Assembly (NCBI GenBank): GCA_052389435.1
Contig: JBQTIB010000052.1
Location: 1 to 64,000, forward strand
DNA length: 64,000 nucleotides
Source: JBQTKD01 sp052389435
Lineage (GTDB): Bacteria; Actinomycetota; Actinomycetes; Sporichthyales; Sporichthyaceae
Direction of reading: 5' to 3'
The notes below the pieces were generated by a model. That model saw only the letters and a list, made by a program, of their open reading frames with translations. It was not told the DNA's origin and did not search any database. Each line of letters opens with the position of its first letter. Positions within the stretch are counted from its first letter, which is position 1. Shown piece by piece: positions 25,515-33,943 of the stretch. The translations under genes and the position numbers were made by a program.

Positions 25515-26723
25515 ATGAGCGACGCGTGGATCGCCGGCACCGGCATCACCCCGTTCGGGCGCACGGACCGGTCCCTGCCCGACCTCGCGGCGGCGGCCGT
25601 CGCCGAGGCGCTGGCCGACGCGGGCCTGCAGCCACGCGAGGTCGGGCTCGTGCTGTTCGGCAACGCCGCCGCGGGTCTGCTGCAGGGTCAGGAAATGATT
25701 CGCGGTCAGGTCGCGCTGGCCGGCACGGGACTGCTCGGGGTCGGGATCGTCAACGTGGAGAACGCGTGCGCGTCCGCCTCCAGTGCCCTGTTCCTGGCCG
25801 TGCAGGCCGTCGCCGGCGGGATGGACGTCGTGCTCGCCGTCGGCGCCGAGAAGCTCACCGTCGGCGGCAACCTGCGCGCCTTCGGAGCCCTGGCCTCGGC
25901 CACCGACACGATCCGCCTGCCGGAGATGCGCGCCCTGGTCGGGCAGACGACCCTGGGGATCGTCCCGGAGGGCGGACCCGTCGACGTCTCGTCCTCACCG
26001 CTCATGGAGCACTACGCGGCCAAGTCGGCGGAGTACCTCAAGGCCTCCGGGGGAGAGGTCGCCGACCTCGCCCGGGTCGTCGTCAAGAGTCGCGCCGGCG
26101 CGGCCCACAACCCGATCGCCCAGTTCCGCGCCCCGACGACGATCGACGAGGTCCTCGCCGCCCGGTCCATCTCCGACCCGTTGACCCTGCCGATGTGCTC
26201 GCCGATCGGCGACGGGGCGGCCGCGGTCGTCGTCGTCTCCGAGCGGGTCGCTCGCCGATTGGGGGCGACGGTGAAGGTGCGGGCGTGCTCCCTGGTGTCG
26301 CACGAGCCGGGCAACGGCACTCCCGCGGCGCACGCCGCCCGGATCGCCTACGAGCGGGCAGGCGTCGGCCCGGCGGACATCGACGTCGCCGAGGTGCACG
26401 ACGCCGCCGCCGGCGCGGAGCTGTGGCTGCTGGAGGACCTGGGCCTGCACTCGCCGGACGGCGTGATCGCCGATCTGCGGTCCGGGCGCACGTCCCTCGG
26501 CGGGGCGACGCCGGTCAACGCCGGTGGCGGCCTGCTCTCCCGCGGCCACCCCGTCGGTGCCACGGGCACCGCCCAGATCTCGGAACTGGCGGATCGGTTG
26601 CGCGGCCGCTCCGGCGGACGGCAGGTCCCGGCGCGGCTGGCGCTGGCCCAGAACGGTGGCGGTGTCTTCCACGGCGAGGAGGCGGTCGTCGTCGTGACGG
26701 TGCTCGAGGCCGTCGGCGGGTGA
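25515..26723 (+). CDS. Thiolase-like protein (SCP-x/lipid-transfer type)
   Basis: The 402-residue protein has a thiolase fold with nucleophile Cys in VNVENACASASSALFLA and the His motif SRGHPVGATGTAQI. The usual C-terminal proton-shuttle Cys (C-x-G-G-G) is replaced: the segment reads QNGGGVFHGEEAVVVV. This is common in lipid-transfer/SCP-x-type 'thiolases', some of which act as retro-aldolases on steroid side chains. It starts ten bases after the acyl-CoA ligase stop, so the two are probably one operon. Confidence 0.87.
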   Translation: MSDAWIAGTGITPFGRTDRSLPDLAAAAVAEALADAGLQPREVGLVLFGNAAAGLLQGQEMIRGQVALAGTGLLGVGIVNVENACASASSALFLAVQAVAGGMDVVLAVGAEKLTVGGNLRAFGALASATDTIRLPEMRALVGQTTLGIVPEGGPVDVSSSPLMEHYAAKSAEYLKASGGEVADLARVVVKSRAGAAHNPIAQFRAPTTIDEVLAARSISDPLTLPMCSPIGDGAAAVVVVSERVARRLGATVKVRACSLVSHEPGNGTPAAHAARIAYERAGVGPADIDVAEVHDAAAGAELWLLEDLGLHSPDGVIADLRSGRTSLGGATPVNAGGGLLSRGHPVGATGTAQISELADRLRGRSGGRQVPARLALAQNGGGVFHGEEAVVVVTVLEAVGG

Positions 26724-26768
26724 GGGCGCCAATCCGGAGCCGCACCACCCGACCGCGGACCGAGCGGG

Positions 26769-26774
26769 TAGCTT
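26769..26774 (+). promoter_or_regulatory. Leaderless -10 box (TAGCTT)
   Basis: TAGCTT, then six bases, then GTG 26781 of cofD. An in-frame TAG at 26769-26771 excludes a longer protein, and GGAG touches the start too closely to act as a normal ribosome site. Confidence 0.55.
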
Positions 26775-26780
26775 GCGGAG

Positions 26781-27809
26781 GTGATCGTCGGCCTCGGCGG
26801 GGGAATTGGAGCGGCCCGGCTCTGGCGCGCCCTGGTTCGGCAGGTCGAGGACCTGACGATCGTCGCGAACACCGGCGACGACTCCTGGATGTACGGGCTG
26901 CGGGTCTGCCCGGACCTCGACACCGTCTCCTACGCGCTGACGGACCGTCAGGACGTCGAGCGCGGCTGGGGTCTGAAGGGCGAGAGCTGGCGCTGCATGG
27001 ACGCTCTGCGTTCCCTGGGAGCCGATCCGTGGTTCGGTCTCGGCGACACCGACCTCGCGACGCACCTCTACCGAACGGGGGCCCTGCGGGCCGGGGCCGC
27101 CCTCTCGGAGGTGACCGCGGACCTGTCGGCGGCCACCGGGCTCCCCGCTCGGTTGCTGCCGATGACCGACGACGAGGTCGAGACCCACGTGCGCCTGGCC
27201 TGCGGGACGGTGCACTACCAGGACTTCTACGTGCGCCGGGCCGCCGCCGACGCCGTGCTCGGCGTCGAGTACCGCGGCGCCGAGACTGCCCACCCGGCGC
27301 CGGGAGTGCTCGAGGCCATCGCCGAAGCCGAGTTGATCGTGCTCGGTCCGAGCAACCCCGTGGCAAGTCTGGGCGCGATTCTGAGCGTGCCGGGGATCCG
27401 GAACGTCCTTCGCGCCGCGTCTGCTCCGGTTGTCGCGGTCAGCCCCATCGTCAACGCCGTCGCGATCGTGGATCCGGGGGAGGCGCGCCGGGCGGCCAGT
27501 CGGGCGGCGCTGCTGGCGTCGCTCGGACTGGCGCACACGCCCGCCGCGGCGGCGGGTCTGCTCGCCGATGTCGTCGACGTTTTTGTGCTGGACCACAATG
27601 ACGACTACCTCGAAGACGCCCTTCCTCCAAAGACGGAGGTAGTCCGGGCGCCTACGCTGGTGGATCGGGACGGCAGGTTCCCGGCCGACCCCGTCCAGGG
27701 ACGCAATCTGGTGGATCTGGTGTTGGGCCTTCGGACAGACCGCGCACGGACAGACCACGCACAGGCAGACCGCACCCGGACAGACCACGCACGGACGGAG
27801 CCGCGATGA
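26781..27809 (+). CDS. cofD: 2-phospho-L-lactate (or phosphoenolpyruvate) transferase, F420 biosynthesis
   Basis: The 342-residue protein matches CofD/FbiA: VGLGGGIGAARLWRAL at the N-terminus, VANTGDDSWMYGLRVCPDLDTVSYAL and LGPSNPVASLGAILSVPGIR. It joins a guanylylated phospho-acid to the deazaflavin FO, making F420-0 (dehydro-F420-0 in actinobacteria). It is cytoplasmic. It overlaps fbiC by ATGA, so the two F420 steps are coupled. The last 25 residues are an unusual tail of pentapeptide repeats (RTDRA, RTDHA, QADRT, RTDHA) produced by a DNA minisatellite. fbiB is not in the window. Transcription appears leaderless. Confidence 0.94.
   Translation: MIVGLGGGIGAARLWRALVRQVEDLTIVANTGDDSWMYGLRVCPDLDTVSYALTDRQDVERGWGLKGESWRCMDALRSLGADPWFGLGDTDLATHLYRTGALRAGAALSEVTADLSAATGLPARLLPMTDDEVETHVRLACGTVHYQDFYVRRAAADAVLGVEYRGAETAHPAPGVLEAIAEAELIVLGPSNPVASLGAILSVPGIRNVLRAASAPVVAVSPIVNAVAIVDPGEARRAASRAALLASLGLAHTPAAAAGLLADVVDVFVLDHNDDYLEDALPPKTEVVRAPTLVDRDGRFPADPVQGRNLVDLVLGLRTDRARTDHAQADRTRTDHARTEPR
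27733..27792 (+). repeat. 15-nt tandem repeat, four copies, at the end of cofD
   Basis: The units are 27733-27747, 27748-27762, 27763-27777 and 27778-27792, with consensus GGACAGACCACGCAC. The period is a multiple of three, so it adds five residues per copy to the CofD tail without shifting frame. Confidence 0.85.
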
Positions 27810-30514
27810 CGTTGACCCTCCCCGAGGCGTCGCCGAACTCGACCGAGATCCGGCGCGCGCTGCGCCGGGCCCGGGACGGTGCCACGGTGTCGGTGGACGA
27901 GACGCGGGCGCTGCTCGCCGCTCGCGGCGAGGACCTGGTCGATCTCATGGCCACGGCCGCGCGGGTGCGGGACGCGGGCCTGCTCGCGGCCGGGCGGCCG
28001 GGCGTGATCACGTACTCGCCCAAGGTCTTCGTCCCGATCACCAAGCTCTGCCGGGACCGGTGCCACTACTGCACGTTCGTGGTGACCCCGGGGCAGCTTC
28101 GCAACGAGGGCAGGGCCCCGTTCCTGTCCGTCGACGAGGTGCTGGAGATCTGCCGGGCCGGCGCGGCCGCCGGGTGCAAGGAGGCCCTGTTCACCCTGGG
28201 CGACCAGCCCGAGGACCGCTGGCCGGTCGCCAAGCAGTGGCTCGACGAGGCCGGCTACGACTCGACCCTGGACTACGTCCGGGCCCTGGCGATCCGGGTG
28301 CTCGAGGAGACCGGGCTGCTGCCGCACCTCAACCCCGGCGTCATGACGTGGCAGGACCTCGCGCGGCTCAAGCCCGTCGCCCCGTCGATGGGGATGATGC
28401 TGGAGAGCACCGCCACGCGCCTGTTCACCGACAAGGGCGGCCCGCACTACGGGTCCCCGGACAAGGACCCCGCGGTCCGGCTGCGGGTGCTCGAAGACGC
28501 CGGGCGCCACAACGTCCCGTTCACCACGGGCCTGCTGATCGGGATCGGGGAGAACCTGACCGAGCGCGCCGAGTCGATCTGGGCCATCCGCAAGGTCGCG
28601 CGCGCCTACGGGCACATCCAGGAGACGATCGTCCAGAACTTCCGCGCCAAGCCCGACACGGCGATGCGCTCGTGGCCGGATGCGGAGGTCGAGGAGTACC
28701 TCGCCGCCGTCGCGACGACCCGCGTCGTGCTCGGTCCGAAGGCCCGGGTGCAGGCGCCGCCGAACCTGTCCGCGCCGCAGGACCTCGCGCCGCTGCTCGC
28801 GGCGGGCGTGGACGACTGGGGCGGCGTCTCCCCGCTGACCCCCGACCACGTCAACCCCGAGCGGCCGTGGCCGGCGATCGACGTGCTCCGTCGCGCGACC
28901 GAGGAAGCCGGGTTCACCCTCGCCGAGCGCCTCACCGTGCACCCGGAGTACGTCAGCGCCGGCGAGCCGTGGATCGACCCGCGGGTGCTCCCGCACGTGC
29001 GCGCGCTGACCGACCCGGCGACCGGTCTGTCGTTGCCGGGTCCGGTCGCCAAGGGGCTGCCGTGGCAGGAGCCGGACCCGTCGTGGGGCACGGACTCCTC
29101 GGGCCGCGCGGACCTGCACACCGCGATCGACTCCGAGGGTCGCCTGACCGAAACCCGCTCGGACTTCGACGCCGCCTACGGAGACTGGGACTCCGTGCGC
29201 GAGGAGGCCGCGCGGATCGCCGCCGACGAGGACCTCCGCTACGGGACCTCGGCCCGTGGCCTCCCCGGCCAGCCCGCAGGAGGGCCGACCGGGATTGCCA
29301 CGGGCCGAGAGGCGGAGGTTGCGGACGGCCGGAGCGCCCCGGAGCGCCTCGACGGCGAGGTGCGCGAGGCCCTGCTGACGGCCGAGGAGTCGCCCGCCGA
29401 TCTGACGGACGATCAGGCGCTCGCGCTGATCACCTGCGAGGGTCCCGCACTGGCGGCGCTGCTCGATCTGGCCGACCGGATCCGCCGCGACGTCGTCGGC
29501 GACGAGGTCACCTACGTGGTGAACCGGAACATCAATTTCACCAACGTCTGCTATACCGGCTGCCGCTTCTGCGCCTTCGCGCAGCGCCGCACCGACGCGG
29601 ACGCGTACTCCCTTTCCCTTGCGGAGGTGGGAGATCGGGCCGCGCAGGCGTGGGACCTCGGGGCCACCGAGGTCTGCATGCAGGGCGGCATCGACCCGGA
29701 CCTGCCGGGCACCGCGTACTTCGACATCGCCGCCGAGGTGAAGCGCCGCGTCCCCGGCATGCACGTGCACGCGTTCAGCCCGATGGAGGTGCTGAACGGT
29801 GCGACCCGCACCGGCCTGTCGATCCGCGAGTGGCTGACCGCGGCGAAGGAAGCGGGTCTGGACACGATTCCCGGCACCGCCGCGGAGATCCTCGACGACG
29901 AGGTCCGCTGGGTCCTGACCAAGGGCAAGTTGCCGACCTCGGCGTGGATCGAGGTCGTGACGACGGCGCACTCGCTCGGCATTCGTTCGAGTTCGACGAT
30001 GATGTACGGCCACGTCGACACCCCACGGCACTGGGTCGCGCACCTCAAACTCCTCGCGCAACTGCAGGGCGAGACCGGCGGGTTCACCGAGTTCGTGCCC
30101 CTGCCGTTCGTGCACAACTCCGCGCCGATCTACCTCGCCGGCGTCGCCCGCTCGGGGCCGTCGCAGCGCGACAACCTCGCCGTCCACGCCATGGCGCGCC
30201 TGCTGCTGCACGGGCGCATCGACAACATCCAGACCTCCTGGGTAAAGCTCGGCACCGAGGGCACCCAGGCGATGCTCCGCGCCGGCGTCAACGACCTCGG
30301 CGGCACGCTGATGGAGGAGACCATCTCGCGCATGGCCGGCAGCGAGCACGGCAGCGTGAAGACGCCCAGGGAGATCGAGGACATCGCCACGGGCATCGGC
30401 CGCCCCGTCCGCCAGCGCACCACGTCCTACGGCCCCGTGCCCGCCGAGCGCACGGCCCTGTCCCACCAGGCCTTCCTCGCCCCGCCGAAGCTGCTACCCC
30501 TCGCCCCCGCATAA
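27806..30514 (+). CDS. fbiC: FO synthase (fused CofG-CofH radical SAM enzyme)
   Basis: The 902-residue protein carries two radical SAM domains. CofG-like: KLCRDRCHYCTFV at about residue 80. CofH-like: NVCYTGCRFCAFA at about 580. Both CxxxCxxC clusters are intact. Together they build 7,8-didemethyl-8-hydroxy-5-deazariboflavin (FO) from tyrosine and the flavin intermediate 5-amino-6-ribitylamino-uracil. Homologues are near 850 residues. The extra length is in the linker around residues 475-515 (GLPGQPAGGPTGIATG). The start overlaps the cofD stop as ATGA. Confidence 0.97.
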   Translation: MTLTLPEASPNSTEIRRALRRARDGATVSVDETRALLAARGEDLVDLMATAARVRDAGLLAAGRPGVITYSPKVFVPITKLCRDRCHYCTFVVTPGQLRNEGRAPFLSVDEVLEICRAGAAAGCKEALFTLGDQPEDRWPVAKQWLDEAGYDSTLDYVRALAIRVLEETGLLPHLNPGVMTWQDLARLKPVAPSMGMMLESTATRLFTDKGGPHYGSPDKDPAVRLRVLEDAGRHNVPFTTGLLIGIGENLTERAESIWAIRKVARAYGHIQETIVQNFRAKPDTAMRSWPDAEVEEYLAAVATTRVVLGPKARVQAPPNLSAPQDLAPLLAAGVDDWGGVSPLTPDHVNPERPWPAIDVLRRATEEAGFTLAERLTVHPEYVSAGEPWIDPRVLPHVRALTDPATGLSLPGPVAKGLPWQEPDPSWGTDSSGRADLHTAIDSEGRLTETRSDFDAAYGDWDSVREEAARIAADEDLRYGTSARGLPGQPAGGPTGIATGREAEVADGRSAPERLDGEVREALLTAEESPADLTDDQALALITCEGPALAALLDLADRIRRDVVGDEVTYVVNRNINFTNVCYTGCRFCAFAQRRTDADAYSLSLAEVGDRAAQAWDLGATEVCMQGGIDPDLPGTAYFDIAAEVKRRVPGMHVHAFSPMEVLNGATRTGLSIREWLTAAKEAGLDTIPGTAAEILDDEVRWVLTKGKLPTSAWIEVVTTAHSLGIRSSSTMMYGHVDTPRHWVAHLKLLAQLQGETGGFTEFVPLPFVHNSAPIYLAGVARSGPSQRDNLAVHAMARLLLHGRIDNIQTSWVKLGTEGTQAMLRAGVNDLGGTLMEETISRMAGSEHGSVKTPREIEDIATGIGRPVRQRTTSYGPVPAERTALSHQAFLAPPKLLPLAPA

Positions 30515-30528
30515 CGCAATACAGCACC

Positions 30529-30601
30529 TGCGCACGTCATCCTCAATGGGTGTTCGCGCGCCCCGTTTGTCCCGGTTTGTGGAGCCGTTTCGGCTGACAC
30601 G
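30529..30601 (+). repeat. Dispersed intergenic repeat, copy A (about 73 nt)
   Basis: This block matches the reverse complement of 46851-46922. The 26-base 3' part (GGTTTGTGGAGCCGTTTCGG, then CTGACA) and the 14-base 5' end (TGCGCACGTCATCC) are identical, with a few changes between. It contains an AGCCG-TTT-CGGCT mini-hairpin and fills the fbiC to DksA-like gap. Confidence 0.85.
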
Positions 30602-30616
30602 GTGGGGAGAAAGTCG

Positions 30617-30958
30617 GTGGTCGAACCGTCGCGGAACTCGGCGCTCGCGGCGCTCGAGGCAGAAGAGGCCGAGAACCGCGAGCGGATCGCCGCGCTTGCC
30701 GACGATCTGCGCCAGTACGACGCCGCCGTCGCGTCCTCGACCGACGACGAGCACGACCCCGAGGGCTTCACGGCCTACGACCGGGCGCGCACGAGGGCGA
30801 TTCTCGACGCGGCCCTCGCGCACCTGGCGGAGATCGAGTCCGCCCGCGAGCGCCTGAGCGCGGGCACCTACGGCGTCTGCGAGAAGTGCGGGCAGGCCAT
30901 CGCCCCCGCGCGGCTCGAGGCCCGCCCGACGGCGCGCACCTGTATCGGGTGTGCCTAG
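30617..30958 (+). CDS. DksA/TraR-type zinc-finger protein
   Basis: The 113-residue protein has a coiled-coil N-terminal half (LAALEAEEAENRERIAALADDL) and a C-terminal four-Cys zinc finger, CEKCGQAIAPARLEARPTAR, ending TCIGC. This matches DksA/TraR proteins, which bind in the RNA polymerase secondary channel. The acidic tip of the coiled coil (TDDEHDPEG) is present but the protein is shorter than E. coli DksA. GTG 30617 is preferred because GGGGAG lies seven bases upstream. GTG 30602 is the alternative. Confidence 0.88.
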   Translation: MVEPSRNSALAALEAEEAENRERIAALADDLRQYDAAVASSTDDEHDPEGFTAYDRARTRAILDAALAHLAEIESARERLSAGTYGVCEKCGQAIAPARLEARPTARTCIGCA

Positions 30959-31073
30959 ACGCTCCATCCTCTGCGGGCGCGTGGGGCTTTCCGGCGCCGT
31001 CGATGGCCCCACACGCCGCCAGAGGACGGGCCTTGGGCGCGCAAGAGGCCCGAAAGATGGGCAGGATGGGGGC

Positions 31074-32003
31074 GTGGAGGCGCCTCGACCGATGTTGGCC
31101 ACCGCCGGCGCGTTGCCCGGACCCGCCGACGAGGAGCGTTACGCCTTCGAGATGAAGTGGGACGGGTATCGCACCCTCGTTGCCGTGGGTGGCGCCTCGG
31201 TGCGGCTGTGGTCGCGGACCGCGCGGGACATCACCGCCACCTTCCCCGAACTCGCGGGGCTGGCCGCGGCGCTGCCCGAGGACACGGTGCTCGACGGCGA
31301 GGTCGTCGCCTTCGACGACACCGGCCGGGTCAGCTTCGGCGCGCTGCAGCGGCGCGACCGGGGGCAGCGGGCACGGATCGCCTGGCTCGGCTTCGACGTC
31401 CTCCGGCTCGCGGGCCGGGACCTCGTCGCGCGGCCGTGGACGGAGCGACGGCAGGCCCTGGAGAGCCTGGAGTTGAACGGACCCTTCTGGCAGGTCCCGC
31501 CCTACCTGCCCGGCGCAGGCGCCGAGGCGCTCGAGACGAGCCAGAGCGCGAAGCTCGAAGGCGTCGTCGCAAAACTCCTGACCTCCCGTTACGAACCAGG
31601 CAAACGCACCCCGGCGTGGATCAAGGTCAAGCACGTCGCCGCGCAGGCCGTGGTGATCGGCGGGTGGCGTCCCGGCCGTGGCGGGCTGACCGGAGGCCTC
31701 GGCTCGCTGCTCGTCGGCCTGCCTGCGGGAGGCGCCCTGCGGTACTGCGGACGCGTCGGGACCGGTCTGACCCAGGCAGATCGCGCCGCCCTGCTCGCCC
31801 GGCTGGAAACCCTGCGCAGCGGCGAAAACCCCTTCGGTGCAAGCGTTTCGCGGCTCGACGGCAAGGACGCGACGTGGGTGCGGCCCGAGCTCGTGGGGGA
31901 AGTCGTCTTCACCGAATGGACCCACGACGGCAAGCTCCGCGCTCCCGTCTGGCGCGGGCTGCGGACCGACGTCGATCCGGCGGGCGTCGTACTCGAGAGT
32001 TAG
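31074..32003 (+). CDS. ATP-dependent DNA ligase (LigD ligase-domain type)
   Basis: The 309-residue protein starts with PMLATAG and carries adenylation motif I, EMKWDGYR, with the nucleophile Lys28. LDGEVVAFD (III), KLEGVVAKLL (IV) and AWIKVKH (V) follow, then an OB-fold with GGWRPGRGGLTGGLGSLLVGL and VVFTEWTHDGKLRAPVWRGLR. This is the ligase module of the bacterial NHEJ enzyme LigD as a stand-alone protein. The matching polymerase lies at 41230. GTG 31074 is chosen (ATG 31092 is possible). Its TAG abuts the stop of the opposing glycosyltransferase gene. Confidence 0.92.
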   Translation: MEAPRPMLATAGALPGPADEERYAFEMKWDGYRTLVAVGGASVRLWSRTARDITATFPELAGLAAALPEDTVLDGEVVAFDDTGRVSFGALQRRDRGQRARIAWLGFDVLRLAGRDLVARPWTERRQALESLELNGPFWQVPPYLPGAGAEALETSQSAKLEGVVAKLLTSRYEPGKRTPAWIKVKHVAAQAVVIGGWRPGRGGLTGGLGSLLVGLPAGGALRYCGRVGTGLTQADRAALLARLETLRSGENPFGASVSRLDGKDATWVRPELVGEVVFTEWTHDGKLRAPVWRGLRTDVDPAGVVLES

Positions 32004-33119
32004 TTAGGCGGCCGAGCGGACCAGGCGGTAGAGCCGCACGTGGGCCTCCGCCGCCGCCCTCCAGGTGTAGGTGGAGGCCAGGGTCATCCCCGCGGCCTGA
32101 CGTTCGGGGTCCCGCTCGCGCAGCGCCAGGGCCAACTGGCCCGCGAACTCCGACGGCGTCGCCGCGAACCGTGCCGCGGAGCCGAACACCTCCTTCATCA
32201 CCGGCAGGTCCGAGGCCACGAGCGGTACCCCGGCGGCGAGGGCCTCCAACGCGGCGAGGCCGAACCCCTCGTTGAGGGACGGGAACGCGAAGACGGCCGC
32301 CGCGGCCATCAGCGGCGGGAGGTCCTGGTGCGGAATCGGCCCCAGCACGACGGGGGCCAGGTTCAGCTCCTCGGCGGTCGCCTCCCACTCCGCGCGGTAG
32401 TCGCGGTAGTCGAAAAGCGTCTCGCCGCCGGCGATCACCAACTTCACGTCCTCGACCGAACGCCGCAGCGCGGCCATCGCGTGCAGCAGATCGATCGAAC
32501 CCTTGCGCGGCTCGATGCCGCCGACGGTGAACACGTACCGTCCGAGCCTCTTCTTCCAGGCCTCGCGCGCCAGGAGCGCGGCGGGCCCGCGGGAGGCGGC
32601 GCGTACGAACCGCTCGCTTTCGACGCCGTTCGCAATCACCGTCGGCGTCCGCCCCCAGCCGGCTGCGACCTGCCCCGCCACCGAAGCCGAGACGCACACC
32701 AGCGTGTGCGGCCGGACGATCGCGCGCTCGTGGCAGGCGACGAGTTCGGGGGTGCTGAACGTGTCGAGGTGGTGCACGGTGCGGATGCAGTCCGCGACGG
32801 CGTTGGCCGTGATGCAGTCCTGCGCGTGCACGATGTCGTAGCCCTTGGCGTCGAACGCCTCGCGCAGTGCCTCGATCGACCGGGTGACGCGCGGCCCCAA
32901 CGGTTCGCCGGGCACGTCGAGGACCGGCACGATCTCGACCTTCAGTCTGCTGTGCACCGGACGGAAGAACCCGGTGTCCCCGCCGCGGCCGAGAGTCCAG
33001 ACCGTCACGTCGTGCCCGGCGGCGATCAGCGCCTCGGCCAGCGCCAGGGTGTGCACGACGCCGCCGCGAGGGCGCGTGGAGTAGGTGAGCAGGGCGATGG
33101 ACAGGGGGTCGTCGCTCAC
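32004..33119 (-). CDS. MSMEG_0565-type glycosyltransferase (GT4)
   Basis: The 371-residue protein is a two-domain GT-B enzyme. The N-terminus (IALLTYSTRPRGGVVHTLALAEAL) is the acceptor domain. The C-terminal part has GGIEPRKGSIDLLHAM and the E-x7-E region EGFGLAALEALAAGVPLVASDLP. It is the last gene of the nine-gene nitrilase-type cluster, and a glycosyltransferase of this family regularly accompanies such clusters. The GTG start overlaps the preceding stop (GTGA). The sugar and acceptor are unknown. Its presence hints that the cluster makes or modifies a glycosylated small molecule. Confidence 0.86.
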   Translation of the reverse strand: MSDDPLSIALLTYSTRPRGGVVHTLALAEALIAAGHDVTVWTLGRGGDTGFFRPVHSRLKVEIVPVLDVPGEPLGPRVTRSIEALREAFDAKGYDIVHAQDCITANAVADCIRTVHHLDTFSTPELVACHERAIVRPHTLVCVSASVAGQVAAGWGRTPTVIANGVESERFVRAASRGPAALLAREAWKKRLGRYVFTVGGIEPRKGSIDLLHAMAALRRSVEDVKLVIAGGETLFDYRDYRAEWEATAEELNLAPVVLGPIPHQDLPPLMAAAAVFAFPSLNEGFGLAALEALAAGVPLVASDLPVMKEVFGSAARFAATPSEFAGQLALALRERDPERQAAGMTLASTYTWRAAAEAHVRLYRLVRSAA

Positions 33120-33943
33120 TGTCGGTAGGCCCCGGGGCGGCGTTCCTTGAGGTGGTGCAGCACTCGACGGGAGCGGGCGACGTCGCCGGAGACGTCGACG
33201 TGGGCCGTCGCGATTCCGGCCTTCGCCCAGGTGCGGGCGAGCACGTCTCCGGCGGGGGAGACGACCTTGGCCTGGCCCAGGAAGCGGAGCCCGCCGCTGG
33301 TGCCCGTCTGGTTCGCCGAGGCCAGCACGACCTGGTTCTCCGCGGCCCGGGTGCGGTCGTAGAGGTCGAAGAGCCGGGACTGGCGGTCCTCCACCATGCG
33401 CGGCGCGCGGTTGGTGACGCTGGTGGGCCACGCGGACAGGCACGCGATCACCTCGGCGCCGTCCAGCGCCAGCGACCGGGCGGACTCGGGAAAGGTCTTG
33501 TCGTAGTCGATGAGCATGCCGATCCGTCCGACGGGGGTGTCGAACGCGGCGAAGGTCTCGCCGGCGGAGTAGGCGGAGCCTTCTCCGGCGGGCAGGTGGA
33601 CCTTGCGATGGCGCCCCAGCACTCCGTCTCCCGATACGCAGATCGCACTGTTGTACCGCCTGCCGTCGCTCGCCTCGCAGTACCCCACGCACACGACCGT
33701 CGGCCCGGCCAACGTCGCGACCGCCGCGAGCGCCGAGTGGCCGCCGTCCAACGCCGGAGGCAGGGCGGCGGGATCGGGGTCGGTCAGGTCGCCGAGGTAG
33801 CCGCCGAGCGCGGCGTCGGGAAGCACGACGAGGTCCGCGCCCTGCGCCCGCGCGTGGTCGATCAGCGTGCCGATTCGCGTGAGCGCGGCGTCGAGGTCTC
33901 GGCCGAACGACGCGGCGACCGCCGAGATCCCGATCAGGCCCAT
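33116..33943 (-). CDS. Degenerate carbon-nitrogen hydrolase (probable pseudoenzyme)
   Basis: This 275-residue protein clearly belongs to the nitrilase superfamily and is a paralogue of the adjacent gene. Shared segments include GADLVVLPDAALGGYL, GRHRKVHLP and FDTPVGRIGM, and AENQVVLASANQTG. Two of the three catalytic residues are changed: the Glu position is Asp43 (PDAALGGY; GAG in the paralogue, GAC here) and the nucleophilic Cys is Asp146 (LIDYDK; TGC in the paralogue, GAC here). Lys114 remains. It should not form the thioester intermediate. It may be a regulatory or structural partner. The frame is intact and it overlaps both neighbours (10 nt and GTGA). Confidence 0.9.
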   Translation of the reverse strand: MGLIGISAVAASFGRDLDAALTRIGTLIDHARAQGADLVVLPDAALGGYLGDLTDPDPAALPPALDGGHSALAAVATLAGPTVVCVGYCEASDGRRYNSAICVSGDGVLGRHRKVHLPAGEGSAYSAGETFAAFDTPVGRIGMLIDYDKTFPESARSLALDGAEVIACLSAWPTSVTNRAPRMVEDRQSRLFDLYDRTRAAENQVVLASANQTGTSGGLRFLGQAKVVSPAGDVLARTWAKAGIATAHVDVSGDVARSRRVLHHLKERRPGAYRQ

